From contig CAVZFQ010000001.1 in assembly GCA_963774625.1 (NCBI GenBank), positions 62,001-126,000 on the forward strand: a stretch of DNA of 64,000 nt, given 5' to 3'. The position numbers and the translations under genes were made by a program. The first letter of the stretch is position 1, and each line of letters begins with the position of its first letter. The notes beneath the pieces were generated by a model. That model did not search any database. It saw only the letters and a list, made by a program, of their open reading frames with translations, and was not told the origin of the DNA. Shown piece by piece: positions 17,810 through 26,249 of the stretch. This DNA is from VAXT01 sp963774625. Its GTDB lineage: Bacteria > Actinomycetota > Thermoleophilia > Gaiellales > Gaiellaceae.

Positions 17810-18379
17810 GTGCCCGAGACCCCCGAGCAGATCTATGCACGCGCCGCGAATGCCCTGAGGATGCCGCCCCTCGAGGAGTGGGAGACCTTTCCGTTCGAGG
17901 GTGATCTACGGCCGCGCGCACTCCAGCCGCCGGTTGAGCACGAGCAGCCACGGCACGGCGCAGGCGGTGTCGACTGCGAGCGCTGCTCTGCACGGGACGA
18001 TGAGTTCCTCTGGACGAACGAACGCTGGCGCCTGCACGCTCTCGACGGTCCCACCGGGTTGCCGGTGAACGTCATCCTCGTTCCGCGCGAGCACTTCGCC
18101 GAGCTCGGTGACCTTCCCGACGATCTCGCCGCGGAGCTCGGCGTCCTGCTCGCGAGGATCGAGCGAGCCGTGCGGTCGGTGGGCGAGATCGGCCGTGTCC
18201 ACGTCTGCAAGTGGGGCGACGGAGGCGAGCACCTGCATTGGTGGTTCATGGCGCGCCCAGCGCGGATCCCGCAACTGATCGGGAGCTTCGCCGCGATCTG
18301 GGACGACATACTCCCTCCGGTGCCGGAAGAGATCTGGCGGGAGAATCTCGCAGCCGTCAAGGCTGCCCTCGAGGAGTAG
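17810..18379 (+). CDS. HIT-like (histidine triad) family protein
   Basis: A 189-residue protein resembling the HIT/diadenosine-polyphosphate hydrolase superfamily. The likely active region is GDGGEHLHWWFMARPA near residue 145, where the usual HxHxH is reduced to H-L-H-W-W. Upstream is a CERC pair (DCERCSARDDEFLW), plausibly a metal site, and NVILVPREHFAELGDLPDDL, which corresponds to the HIT core (the ...PkrH...l.dL pattern). A nucleotidyl transferase or hydrolase acting on nucleotides is likely; the substrate is unknown. The start is GTG 17810, 54-64 bases from the divergent lhr start. It is followed 9 bases later by an HhH-GPD gene. Confidence 0.65.
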   Translation: MPETPEQIYARAANALRMPPLEEWETFPFEGDLRPRALQPPVEHEQPRHGAGGVDCERCSARDDEFLWTNERWRLHALDGPTGLPVNVILVPREHFAELGDLPDDLAAELGVLLARIERAVRSVGEIGRVHVCKWGDGGEHLHWWFMARPARIPQLIGSFAAIWDDILPPVPEEIWRENLAAVKAALEE

Positions 18380-18388
18380 GCTGCAACC

Positions 18389-18955
18389 GTGGCGATCGCC
18401 GCTCCCGACCGGTTGTACTTCACGGACAGCGATGAGGCGAACCAGCTCCTGGCTTCGGAGCCGATGGCGCTCCTCATCGGCTTCGCGCTCGACCAGCAGG
18501 TGACGGTGCCGACCGCCTTCGCCGGCCCACTCAAGATCAAGCAGCGGCTCGGCACGCTCGATGCCGGCGCGATCGCCAAGCTCGATCCGGCCACGCTCGA
18601 AGCCGCCTTCCGCGAGCGACCGGCAGTGCACCGGTTTCCCGGCTCGATGGCGAAGCGCGTGGCGGATCTCTCCGCCCACGTGGAGGCCGAGTACGAAGGA
18701 GACGCGTCCCGCCTCTGGCGCGAGGCGGCCGACGCCGACGATCTCCGCAAGCGGATCAAGGCGCTGCCGGGCTTCGGGGAGATGAAGATCAAGGCTCTGG
18801 CGTCGGTCCTGGCGATGCGCTTCGGGGTGCAGGTGGCCGAGGGCCTGGTTCCTCCGCACCCGATGCTCGGCGACGTCGACTCGCCCGAGGCGCTCGAGAG
18901 CTACCAGGAGGCCAAGCGGGCCTACAAGGCGAAGCTCAGGGCACAGCAGAGCTGA
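18389..18955 (+). CDS. HhH-GPD family protein (uncharacterised, TIGR03252-like)
   Basis: A 188-residue protein with a helix-hairpin-helix core typical of the endonuclease III/AlkA superfamily. The N-terminal part MALLIGFALDQQVTVPTAF aligns with the start of the HhH-GPD fold, and the hairpin KALPGFGEMKIKAL is near residue 130. The catalytic lysine/aspartate pair and the iron-sulfur cysteines of EndoIII are not visible, as in other members of this actinobacterial subfamily. DNA repair or DNA binding is inferred from family only. Its stop codon overlaps the probable CTG start of the tandem-Nudix gene. Confidence 0.8.
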   Translation: MAIAAPDRLYFTDSDEANQLLASEPMALLIGFALDQQVTVPTAFAGPLKIKQRLGTLDAGAIAKLDPATLEAAFRERPAVHRFPGSMAKRVADLSAHVEAEYEGDASRLWREAADADDLRKRIKALPGFGEMKIKALASVLAMRFGVQVAEGLVPPHPMLGDVDSPEALESYQEAKRAYKAKLRAQQS

Positions 18956-19767
18956 GACCCCGGCCGCCGGTCACCGTCTACGTCACGCGCGAGCACCCGC
19001 GGACGGGCGCCGACGAATTCCTCGTCTTCGACTTTCCCGGCTATCCAGAGTTCTCGGCCGTCGTCCCGGGCGGCGGAATCGAGGAGGGCGAGAGCGTCGA
19101 AGAGACCGCCGTTCGCGAGGTCGAGGAGGAGACCGGACTCGAGGTCGTGTTCGTGCGCCGGCTCGGCGAGATCGAGGGCTCGCACTACGTGCAGGCCACG
19201 CCGGTAGGGCCCACGCCCGAGTCGTGGGAACACCATCGGCCCGAAGACGACGTCGTCATCTGCCGTTGGCTGCCCGTCAGTGCCGACGCCGAGGTCTGGG
19301 GCCTGCGGGGTGACTTCGTCCACGCGCTCGTTCGCGAACGCGTCGTCGCCTACGTGACACGCCAGGGCCCGCGAGGACTCGATCTACTCACCATCGAGCA
19401 GGGCGACATCCAAGGTGGCGTCCAGGTCCCGGCGGGCCGGCTCGATCCCGGCGAAAGCCCGGAGCACGGCCTCGCCCGCGAGGTCGCGGAGGAGACGGGG
19501 ATCACCGGGGTCAGCGTCGTGCGACGCCTGGCCGACGCCGACGAGTTCGAGCGGCTCTACGGGCCCGGCGCCCACCGCAGCCATGCATTTCACGCCGAGG
19601 TCGCCGCGGAAGGGCCTGACGAGTGGGAGCACCGGGTCGGCGGCTCGGGCGCCGACGCAGGCCTCGTCTACCTCTGCCGCTGGGTGCGCCTCGACGAGTG
19701 CCCGCCCCTTTGGGGGGATGCCGATCCCTTGGTCGAGAAGCTCAGGCGGTCGATAACGGAGTCATGA
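18952..19767 (+). CDS. Tandem Nudix hydrolase (two Nudix boxes)
   Basis: About 271 residues holding two complete Nudix boxes (GX5EX7REUXEEXGU): GGGIEEGESVEETAVREVEEETGLEV in the first half and GRLDPGESPEHGLAREVAEETGITG in the second. Each box binds the divalent metal used to hydrolyse nucleoside-diphosphate derivatives. Between 18952 and 19147 there is no ATG, GTG or TTG in this frame, although the first Nudix domain is clearly encoded there. The best start is CTG 18952, overlapping the preceding TGA as CTGA. Starting at GTG 19147 would remove the first domain. The stop overlaps the next ATG (ATGA). Substrate unknown. Confidence 0.75.
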   Translation: MRPRPPVTVYVTREHPRTGADEFLVFDFPGYPEFSAVVPGGGIEEGESVEETAVREVEEETGLEVVFVRRLGEIEGSHYVQATPVGPTPESWEHHRPEDDVVICRWLPVSADAEVWGLRGDFVHALVRERVVAYVTRQGPRGLDLLTIEQGDIQGGVQVPAGRLDPGESPEHGLAREVAEETGITGVSVVRRLADADEFERLYGPGAHRSHAFHAEVAAEGPDEWEHRVGGSGADAGLVYLCRWVRLDECPPLWGDADPLVEKLRRSITES

Positions 19768-20684
19768 AGCGCCTGCTGCCGCTTGTCTGCCTCGCCGTGC
19801 TGCTGGGCGGCTCGTCGGCCGAGGCTCTCCGCCTGCCGGCCGCACCACGCTGCACGGTCTTTCCCAAGTCCAATCCCTGGAACCGCCGCGTCGACCGACT
19901 CCCGGTCGCGGCAAACTCGGCCGAGATCATCAGCTCGATCGGCACCGAGCGCGGCCTGCACCCCGACTTCGGCTCGGGCCTCTGGGAAGGTGCTCCGATC
20001 GGTATCCCGATCACCGTCGTCGGCCGGCGCACACCGAAGTCCCGGGTCTCGTTCGAGTACGCGGACGAGTCCGACCGCGGCCCGTACCCGATTCCGCGCG
20101 GCGTGCCGATCGAAGGCGGGCTATCGCTCGGACGGCGACCGGCACGCACTGATCGTCGACCGCGACTCGTGCAAGCTCTACGAGCTCTTCGCGCTCTACC
20201 CCGAGGTCGCGGATGGCGAGCGGGCTCCGGCGCGATCTGGAACCTCCGCTCGAACCGGCTGCGCCCCGCAGGCTGGACCTCCGCCGATGCTGCAGGGCTC
20301 CCGATCCTCCCCGGCCTGGCGCGCTACGACGAGGTACGCCGAGGCGTGATCGACCACGCGTTGCGGTTCACGGTTCGCCGCACGCGACGGGCTTATGTCT
20401 ACCCGGCGCGGCACTTCGCGAGCAGCTCCGACGACCCGAGCCTGCCGCCGATGGGCCTGCGCGTGCGCCTGAAGGCGAGCTTCGACGTCAGCGGCTACCC
20501 GCGACAGGCACGAATCGTCCTGACCGCGCTCAAGCGCTACGGCATGCTCGTTGCCGACAACGGCTCGGACTGGTACATCACGGGCTCTCCCAACCCGGGC
20601 TGGCGGAACGACGACCTGCGAACCCTGGGTAGGGTCAAGGGCTCTGAGTTCGAGGTCGTCGATACCCGCACTCTTCGCCCTTAG
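19764..20684 (+). CDS. Secreted protein with NPWN motif, two compensating frameshifts
   Basis: A Sec signal peptide (MKRLLPLVCLAVLLGGSSAEA) is followed by FPKSNPWNRRVDRLPVAANS and a domain running to DNGSDWYITGSPNPGWR. The reading frame leaves the coding path near 20113-20121 (one extra G in a GGG run) and returns near 20200-20215 (one base missing). In the middle the correct frame reads YRSDGDRHALIVDRDSCKLYELFALYPE, so the protein is about 306 residues once repaired. Function unknown; the DGD..H..IVD and CKLYE segments look like a conserved core of an uncharacterised actinobacterial exported family. Start ATG 19764 overlaps the Nudix stop (ATGA). Confidence 0.7.
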   Translation: MKRLLPLVCLAVLLGGSSAEALRLPAAPRCTVFPKSNPWNRRVDRLPVAANSAEIISSIGTERGLHPDFGSGLWEGAPIGIPITVVGRRTPKSRVSFEYADESDRGPYPIPRGVPIEGGLSLGRRPARTDRRPRLVQALRALRALPRGRGWRAGSGAIWNLRSNRLRPAGWTSADAAGLPILPGLARYDEVRRGVIDHALRFTVRRTRRAYVYPARHFASSSDDPSLPPMGLRVRLKASFDVSGYPRQARIVLTALKRYGMLVADNGSDWYITGSPNPGWRNDDLRTLGRVKGSEFEVVDTRTLRP

Positions 20685-21069
20685 CGTCCTGCTCGCAGCC
20701 GGCTGCGGCGGAGACGAGCAAGGCGGCAGCCGCGAGAATCCGGACGGGTCGGTCACTGTCGACCTCGTCGAGCAGAGCGGCTCGGGCCAGTCGGGCAAAG
20801 CGACGTTCAAGGCGGAGGACGGCGAACGGACCCGGGTCACGATCGAGCTGTCCGGCGGTCCCGACACTCCGCAGCCTGCGCACATCCACGAGCGCTCGTG
20901 CGACGACATCGACCCGAACCCCACGGACACCCTCCAGCCCGTCGTCAACGGGCGCTCGGAGACCGTGATCGCCGTCTCGCTCGACCATCTGCGCGCCTCG
21001 CCGCACGCCGTCAACGTCGAGGGAGCGGCCTGCGGGACGATCGGAGAGGGCGGCTCGCTACTGCCGTAG
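20644..21069 (+). CDS. Lipoprotein with CHRD-like domain
   Basis: About 141 residues with a lipoprotein signal (PALFALSVLLAAGC, lipobox LAAGC) and a mature part rich in Gly/Ser followed by KATFKAEDGERTRVTIEL and PQPAHIHERSCDDIDPNPTDTL. The HIHE...C pattern and the beta-strand periodicity resemble CHRD or Cu/Zn-superoxide-dismutase-like folds found in small exported proteins. The only starts available near the signal peptide are CTG 20644 or a distant ATG at 20551 inside the previous gene, so the start is uncertain. It overlaps the preceding secreted-protein gene by 41 bases. Ends just inside the convergent oxidoreductase gene. Confidence 0.55.
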   Translation: MSSRSSIPALFALSVLLAAGCGGDEQGGSRENPDGSVTVDLVEQSGSGQSGKATFKAEDGERTRVTIELSGGPDTPQPAHIHERSCDDIDPNPTDTLQPVVNGRSETVIAVSLDHLRASPHAVNVEGAACGTIGEGGSLLP

Positions 21070-22483
21070 ATCCCGCAGCGCGGTCTTGGCGGCGGCGTAC
21101 CCACACATCCCGTGCACGCCTCCGCCAGGCGGCGTCGCCGAGGAGCAGAGGTAGACCCCCTTCAAGGGCGTGCGGTACGGGACCGGCTTGCGCACCGGCC
21201 GGAAGAAGAGCTGCGCGAGGTCCGGGGCGCCGCCGTTGATGTCGCCGCCGACGAGGTTGCGGTTCCCGGCCTCGAAGTCGGCCGGGCTCTTGACGGAGCG
21301 GGCGAGCACGAGCTCGCCGAACCCGGGCGCGAAACGCTCGACCTGGGCCTCGATGCGACGCCGTCATGTCCTGCGTCGAACCGTTCGGCACGTGGCAGTA
21401 CGCCCAGGCCGTGTGCTTACCGGCAGGCGCGCGCGTGTCGTCGAAGAGCGACTGCTGCACGAGCAGGACGAACGGCCGCTCCGCGTGCCGCCCGTTCCAC
21501 GGCCCCGACTCGGACGCGGCGATCTCCTCGAGTGTGCCGCCGAGGTGGACCGTGGCCGCGCGCCCGCACTCCTCGGCGCGCCAGGGAATCGGCCCGTCGA
21601 GGGCCCAATCGAGCTTGAACGCGCCCGGGCCGTGCCGGTAGCGCTCGAGCGCTCGGGCGTAACGGGCAGGGACCCGTCCGGCCGCCATGTGCAGAAGATC
21701 GCGCGGCATGACATCGGCGAGGACGACGTCGGCCTCGGGCAGCTCGTCGACGGGGCTCGAAGTGCGTACCTCGCCGCCGAGCTCCCTGATGCGCGCCACG
21801 AGACCGTCGGCAATTCGCTGCGAGCCACCACGCGGGAAGCCCCACCCGTAGACGTGGGCGAGCACCATCAGCGCGTACCCGAACCCGCCGCCCGGTCTCT
21901 TCTCGAGCGGGAGCATCGAATGGGCGGCGGTCCCGGCGAAGAGCGCCTGCCCCTGCGGTGTCGAGAACGTCCTCTCCGCGGCTGACCGTGCCGGAGCGAG
22001 CGCCAGGCGCGCGCTGTACGCGGCGTTGCGTGGCCCGAGCGCCCGCAGCATCGCCAACACGCAACGAGGCGGCGGCGGATAGGGCCCGACGAGAACCGGC
22101 TCGACCGCGTCCCAGTGCTCGACGACCGGCTCGAAGAGTCGACGGTAGGCCCGCTCGTCCGCGCCGAGGCCGCGAGCGGTCTCCCCCACGTCGCGGTGGA
22201 GCACGACCGCAGTGCCGTCGTCCAACGGGTGCGCGGCCTGCAGAGGGGGCTCGACCCAATCGAGCTGAAGGTCGACCTCGCGGAAGAACGGCGATCGGGC
22301 AAGTGGATGGATCGCCGAGCAGAGGTCGTGCACGAACCCGGGCAACGTCAGCTCCGCGGACCGTGTGCCGCCGCCGAGCGTCGCCTGCTCTTCGTGCACC
22401 ACGACGTCGAAACCCGCCTGGGCGAGCGTGACGGCTCCGGCCAGCCCGTTCGGCCCCGATCCGATGACGACTGCGGTCGGCAT
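21058..22483 (-). CDS. Phytoene-desaturase-like NAD(P)/FAD oxidoreductase, one frameshift
   Basis: A flavoprotein of the CrtI/amine-oxidase type. The dinucleotide-binding motif is at the N-terminus (VVIGSGPNGLAGAVTLAQAG), followed by GGGTRSAELTLPGFVHDLCS, the usual CrtI second block, and a C-terminal segment VGGDINGGAPDL...FRPVRKPVPYRTPLKGVYLCSSATPPGGGVHGMCGY that closes the FAD site. The frame breaks near 21357-21364 (one extra base), joining HVPNGSTQDMT to the downstream RIEAQVERFAPGFGE. Repaired length is about 474 residues. The start is ATG 22483. Substrate unknown; carotenoid-like polyenes are possible. No carotenoid gene is nearby. Confidence 0.8.
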
Positions 22484-22512
22484 ATCCGAAACTATGTGCC
22501 ATCCTGGCGGTC

Positions 22513-22995
22513 GTGCAGGCACGCCTCGGTCTGGCCGCCCTCGTGATCACGCTGTTCGCGGCAGGGTGCGGCGGCGACAGCGGCGGTTCCCCCGAGAGCG
22601 AGGACTTCATCGTCGAGCTCGAGCTTCCGCTCTCGTCGTACCTGGACGAGCCCGAGGTCTACGGGCAGGCCGGCCTCAGTCCGAACGGGCGCAACGGGAC
22701 GCGGGTCGTGATCCGGCTGGACGAGCCGCACAAGTCGACGATGGAGGCCGAGATCCGCCGCGGCGGGTGCACCAGCTTTCGGACCGTCGCGCCCGACTAC
22801 GAGCTGGGCACCGTGAAGGACGGCGCGCTCACCACCGACGTGGACGTGCCGACACGCGACATCCGCATGGGCTACGCGCTGGTCGTTCGCGAGCCGCGGA
22901 AGAACGATGAAGCGAGAAGCCGTCGCGAACGCCGTGAGGGCACGTTCGACAAGGGCACGTGCGGCGACCTCTCGAGCGCGGAGCCGGTCGACTGA
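22513..22995 (+). CDS. Small lipoprotein of unknown function
   Basis: A 160-residue protein with a lipoprotein signal (LGLAALVITLFAAGC, lipobox FAAGC) and a linker GGDSGGSPESE. The mature domain has alternating strands (IVELELPLSSYLDE, RVVIRLDEPHKSTMEAEIRRGGC) and two cysteines that could form a disulfide. The start is GTG 22513, 29 bases from the divergent oxidoreductase start. The last ~165 bases are antisense to the C-terminal end of the acyl-CoA dehydrogenase frame, which suggests the dehydrogenase may have lost its true stop codon. Confidence 0.7.
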   Translation: MQARLGLAALVITLFAAGCGGDSGGSPESEDFIVELELPLSSYLDEPEVYGQAGLSPNGRNGTRVVIRLDEPHKSTMEAEIRRGGCTSFRTVAPDYELGTVKDGALTTDVDVPTRDIRMGYALVVREPRKNDEARSRRERREGTFDKGTCGDLSSAEPVD

Positions 22996-24178
22996 TCAGC
23001 TCGACGCCGGCGAGCAGGAAGGCGCGGTTCTCCTTCAGCATCTCGCGGGCGATGACGAGCCGCTGGATCTGGTTCGTGCCTTCGTAGATCTGCGTGATCT
23101 TGGCGTCGCGCATCATGCGCTCGACGGGGTACTCCTGCATGTAGCCGTAGCCGCCGAGGATCTGGACGGCATCGGTCGTGACCTCCATCGCCACGTCGGT
23201 GCAGTAGAGCTTGGCCATCGCCGAGATCTTCGTCAGCTCGTCCTCGGGGGCTCCTTCGTCGATCATCATCCCGACCTTGTAGAGCAACCCGCGCGCCGCC
23301 TCGCACTTCGTCTCCATGTCGGCGAGCGTGGCCGAGATCAACTGGTGCTGGGCGATCGGCTTGCCCATCGTCTCGCGGCTCTTCGCGTACTCGAGCGCGT
23401 AGTCGGTCGCGCCCTGGGCGAGACCGAGCCCTTGCGCGCCGATGCCCGGGCGCGACCGGTCGAGAATGCGCATCGCGACCTTGAAGCCTTCGCCTTCCTC
23501 GCCGAGCAGATTGCCTGCCGGAATGCGCAGGTCGTTGAAGAAGAGCTCACCCGTCGTCGAGCCCTTGATGCCCATCTTGGGCTCGATGCGGCCGACCTCG
23601 AACCCCGGCGAGTCGGCCTCGACGATGAAAGCCGAGATCCCGGAGTGGTCGGCTTCCGGGTCGGTCTTCGCGAACACGGTGTAGACGTGCGCGACGCCCG
23701 CGTTCGTGATGAAGCGCTTGCCGCCGTTCAGGACGTACTCGTCGCCGTCGAGCCGCGCCTCGCTGCGCATGGCGGCCGAGTCCGAGCCGGATCCGGGCTC
23801 GCTCAGCGCGTAGGCCGCGAGCCATTCGCCGCTCGCCAGGCGCGGGAGAAAGCGCTGCTTCTGCTCGTCCGTGCCCGCGAGCTTGATGCCGAGGGAGCCG
23901 AGCTCCTGCACGGCCAGGATCAGGCCCGTCGTCGCGCAGACCTTGGAGAGCTCCTCGATCGCGACCAGCACCATGAGCGCTCCCGTCCCAGTGCCGCCGT
24001 ACGCCTCGTCGTAGGGCAGGCCGAAGAGCTCGTGCTCGCGGAAGAGCTCGACCATGTCCCAGGGGAACTCGCCCTTCTTGTCGATCTCCGCCGCGCGCGG
24101 GGCGACCCGCTCGCGGGCGAGGTCGCGCACGAGGTCGCGGATCTCGCGCTGCTCGTCGGTCAGTGGGTCGTACGGCAC
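22829..24178 (-). CDS. Acyl-CoA dehydrogenase, over-long C-terminus
   Basis: A flavin acyl-CoA dehydrogenase that makes the trans-2 double bond of acyl-CoA. It has the LSEPGSGSDSAA box (FAD site), the KRFITNAGVA region, and the C-terminal QILGGYGYMQEYPVERMMRDAKITQIYEGTNQIQ block, including the catalytic-base glutamate in IYEGT. Homology ends at IAREMLKENRAFLLAGVELIS near 22990, but the frame continues ~50 residues of low-complexity, Arg-rich sequence to 22829, antisense to a lipoprotein gene. A lost stop by single-base indel would explain this. The start GTG 24178 fits the homology (VPYDPLTDEQREIRDLVRDL). Confidence 0.9.
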   Translation of the reverse strand: MPYDPLTDEQREIRDLVRDLARERVAPRAAEIDKKGEFPWDMVELFREHELFGLPYDEAYGGTGTGALMVLVAIEELSKVCATTGLILAVQELGSLGIKLAGTDEQKQRFLPRLASGEWLAAYALSEPGSGSDSAAMRSEARLDGDEYVLNGGKRFITNAGVAHVYTVFAKTDPEADHSGISAFIVEADSPGFEVGRIEPKMGIKGSTTGELFFNDLRIPAGNLLGEEGEGFKVAMRILDRSRPGIGAQGLGLAQGATDYALEYAKSRETMGKPIAQHQLISATLADMETKCEAARGLLYKVGMMIDEGAPEDELTKISAMAKLYCTDVAMEVTTDAVQILGGYGYMQEYPVERMMRDAKITQIYEGTNQIQRLVIAREMLKENRAFLLAGVELISRPAPRSRGRRTCPCRTCPHGVRDGFSLHRSSAARERPARSPCGCRVSARPRRW

Positions 24179-24188
24179 GGCGGAAAGT

Positions 24189-24359
24189 CTATGGCCGAGA
24201 CAGCAGTTCGAGCATCCGGTCGATCGAGGCGAGCATCTCGCGGGCTCCCTGCGCAGCACGAGGCTCGTCGAAGATATCGGCGAGCTCTTCGGCGACCTTG
24301 CGCAGCGCCGTCAGACGGCCGAGCAGCTCCGCATGGTCGGCCGGCAACAGTTGGATCAT
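24189..24359 (-). CDS. Small helical protein, 56 aa
   Basis: A short gene whose ATG (24359) overlaps the TGA of the VOC gene (ATGA) and which ends 11 bases before the acyl-CoA dehydrogenase start. The product is a single amphipathic helical hairpin (LLGRLTALRKVAEELADIF ... GAREMLASIDRMLELL) with no cysteine or signal. It is positioned as the middle member of a VOC - small protein - dehydrogenase transcription unit. The overlap and spacing are what support it; function unknown. Confidence 0.6.
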   Translation of the reverse strand: MIQLLPADHAELLGRLTALRKVAEELADIFDEPRAAQGAREMLASIDRMLELLSRP

Positions 24360-24721
24360 TCCGGCTTGTGGCATACCGCCTCGAAATTGTTGCCGTCGGG
24401 GTCGAGCACATAGGCCCCGTAGTAGTGCTGGTGGTAGATGGGGCGAGGTCCCGGAGGCCCGTTGTCCTGCCCGCCGGCGGCGATCGCAGCCTCGTAGAAG
24501 GCGTCGACAGTCGCGCGGTCCGCTGCGGCAATGGCCACGTGGATGGGCGCACCAGGCTCTCCACGCTCGTCGAGCCAGAAATCGGGCTTCTGCTCGGCGC
24601 CGAAGCCGCACACGCCCGGATACTCGGCGAGCAAGGAGTACCCGAGGGGTTCGAGGGCCCGCTCGTAGAACGTCTTGCTCGCCGCCAGATCGCGGACGGG
24701 GATCCCAAGGTGGTCGATCAC
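24356..24721 (-). CDS. VOC-superfamily (glyoxalase/bleomycin resistance-like) protein
   Basis: A 121-residue vicinal-oxygen-chelate protein made of paired beta-alpha-beta-beta-beta units. It starts MIDHLGIPVRDLAASKTFYERALEPLGY and ends YYGAYVLDPDGNNFEAVCHKPE; the histidine in IDHLG and the glutamate in NNFEAV are two of the usual metal ligands, and HVAIAA supplies another. Possible activities are glyoxalase, dioxygenase or toxin binding. It overlaps both neighbours by four bases: the FAD-Rieske gene upstream and the 56-residue gene downstream. Confidence 0.85.
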   Translation of the reverse strand: MIDHLGIPVRDLAASKTFYERALEPLGYSLLAEYPGVCGFGAEQKPDFWLDERGEPGAPIHVAIAAADRATVDAFYEAAIAAGGQDNGPPGPRPIYHQHYYGAYVLDPDGNNFEAVCHKPE

Positions 24722-26223
24722 TGCAGCTCCAATCGTTTGAGGGGCTTCACCGTCGGGCCCTGGATCACTTCGCCCTCACCGGAGTAGCGCGACCCGTGAC
24801 ACGGACAGTCCCAGCTCTGCTCGGCCGGATTCCAGATGACATGGCAGTAGCGATGCTGGCAAACGGGCGACAGGACGTGCAGCGCGCCCGATTCGTCGCG
24901 GTAGACAGCGCGCTTGCGAACGCCCTTGCGGACGATGGCGCCGTCGCCCGGCCCGAGCGACTCGACGTCGGCGTCGTCGGAGCGCAGCCGGTCGGCGACG
25001 AAGTGGTACGCCACGGCCTTGTTCCCGGCCACGAAGCGCTTGAGTGAGGCCTTCGGCTTGATCCGCTTGGAGTCGTACAGGTCAGCCCATGGATTCTCCC
25101 GGCCCAGGATGCGGTCGCTGAGCAGCATCGCGGCCAGCGTGCCGCCGGTCATGCCCCACTTGCTGAAGCCGGTCGCTGTGAAGACGTGCGGCGAGGTGCG
25201 CCGCAACTGCCCGATGTACGGGACGCGATCGACCGACATGTAGTCCTGGGTCGACCACCGGTACTCGACCGGCCCGGCCTGCGGCCAGTGCTGGCCGAGA
25301 TACTCCTCGAGCGTTCGGTAGCGGCGAGTCGTGTCGTCCTCGTCGCCGAGCTTGTGGCCCTCGCCGCCGACCTGGACGAGGATGCGCTCACCGTCGCGGA
25401 TCGTGCGCACGGAACGAGTCGGGACTCCCGAGTTGATGAACATGCCGTCGGGCGCCGCCGACGCGTCGATCGGAGCCGCTACGGCATAGCTCCGGTGCGG
25501 ATGGGCCCTCGTGAAGAAGAGGCCGCTGTCCTCGAACGGCAGGTGGGTGGCCAAGATCACGTCCTTCGCGCGCACGGAGCCGCCCTTCGTCCTGACAGTC
25601 GTGCCTTTGACGTCCTCGGCGGTCGTCTGCTCGAACACGTGACTGCCATCGCCGGGGATCGTCTCGGCCATGGCGAGCAGGTATTTCCGCGGGTGGAACT
25701 GCGCCTGGTTCTCGAGCCGCACCGCGCCGGCGACGTCGAACGGCAACGAGGTCTCGGACGTGAAGGAGACGTCGAGACCTGCACGCTTGGCGGCATCGAC
25801 CTCCTTCTTCAGCTGCGCGAGCTCGTCCTGCGACTCGGCGAAGACGTAATTGGCCTTGCGTTCGAAGTCGCAGTCGATGCCGTCCTCCTCCACGAACTGC
25901 GCCACCCGCGCGAGTGCTGCCTCGTTCGACTCCGCGTAGATGCGGGCACCGGCGGCGCCGAAGGTGTCTTCGAGGTCGCCGTAGATCGCGCCGTGGCCCG
26001 AGGTGACCTTTGCGGTCGTGTAGCCGGTCGCTCCGTGGACGATGCGCTTCGACTCGACGACGGCAACCGTTTTGCCTTCGCGCTTCAGCAGCGTGGCTGC
26101 CGTGAGACCCGCGATTCCGGCGCCGATCACGCACACGTCGACGTCGATGTCACCTTCGAGCGCCGGGTAGGCCGTCTCCGGTGTCGTTAGCACCCAAAAG
26201 GACGGGTTCGGCAGCGCGCCCAC
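24718..26223 (-). CDS. FAD-dependent oxidoreductase with C-terminal Rieske domain
   Basis: A 501-residue fusion. Residues about 27-60 form the FAD-binding fold (VDVCVIGAGIAGLTAATLLKREG), and the DAO-type core runs to about residue 385, ending FTATGFSKWGMTGGTLAAMLL. The C-terminal ~85 residues are a Rieske domain: CQHRYCH gives the first Cys/His pair and DCPCHGSRYSGEG the second. Proteins of this architecture (YhfW-like) couple an amine or sugar oxidation to a [2Fe-2S] centre. The start at 26223 is the left end of good homology. Divergent from the amidohydrolase gene with 26 bases between starts. Confidence 0.9.
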   Translation of the reverse strand: MGALPNPSFWVLTTPETAYPALEGDIDVDVCVIGAGIAGLTAATLLKREGKTVAVVESKRIVHGATGYTTAKVTSGHGAIYGDLEDTFGAAGARIYAESNEAALARVAQFVEEDGIDCDFERKANYVFAESQDELAQLKKEVDAAKRAGLDVSFTSETSLPFDVAGAVRLENQAQFHPRKYLLAMAETIPGDGSHVFEQTTAEDVKGTTVRTKGGSVRAKDVILATHLPFEDSGLFFTRAHPHRSYAVAAPIDASAAPDGMFINSGVPTRSVRTIRDGERILVQVGGEGHKLGDEDDTTRRYRTLEEYLGQHWPQAGPVEYRWSTQDYMSVDRVPYIGQLRRTSPHVFTATGFSKWGMTGGTLAAMLLSDRILGRENPWADLYDSKRIKPKASLKRFVAGNKAVAYHFVADRLRSDDADVESLGPGDGAIVRKGVRKRAVYRDESGALHVLSPVCQHRYCHVIWNPAEQSWDCPCHGSRYSGEGEVIQGPTVKPLKRLELQ

Positions 26224-26249
26224 GGAGCCGGAAACCTACAGTCCCGGCT

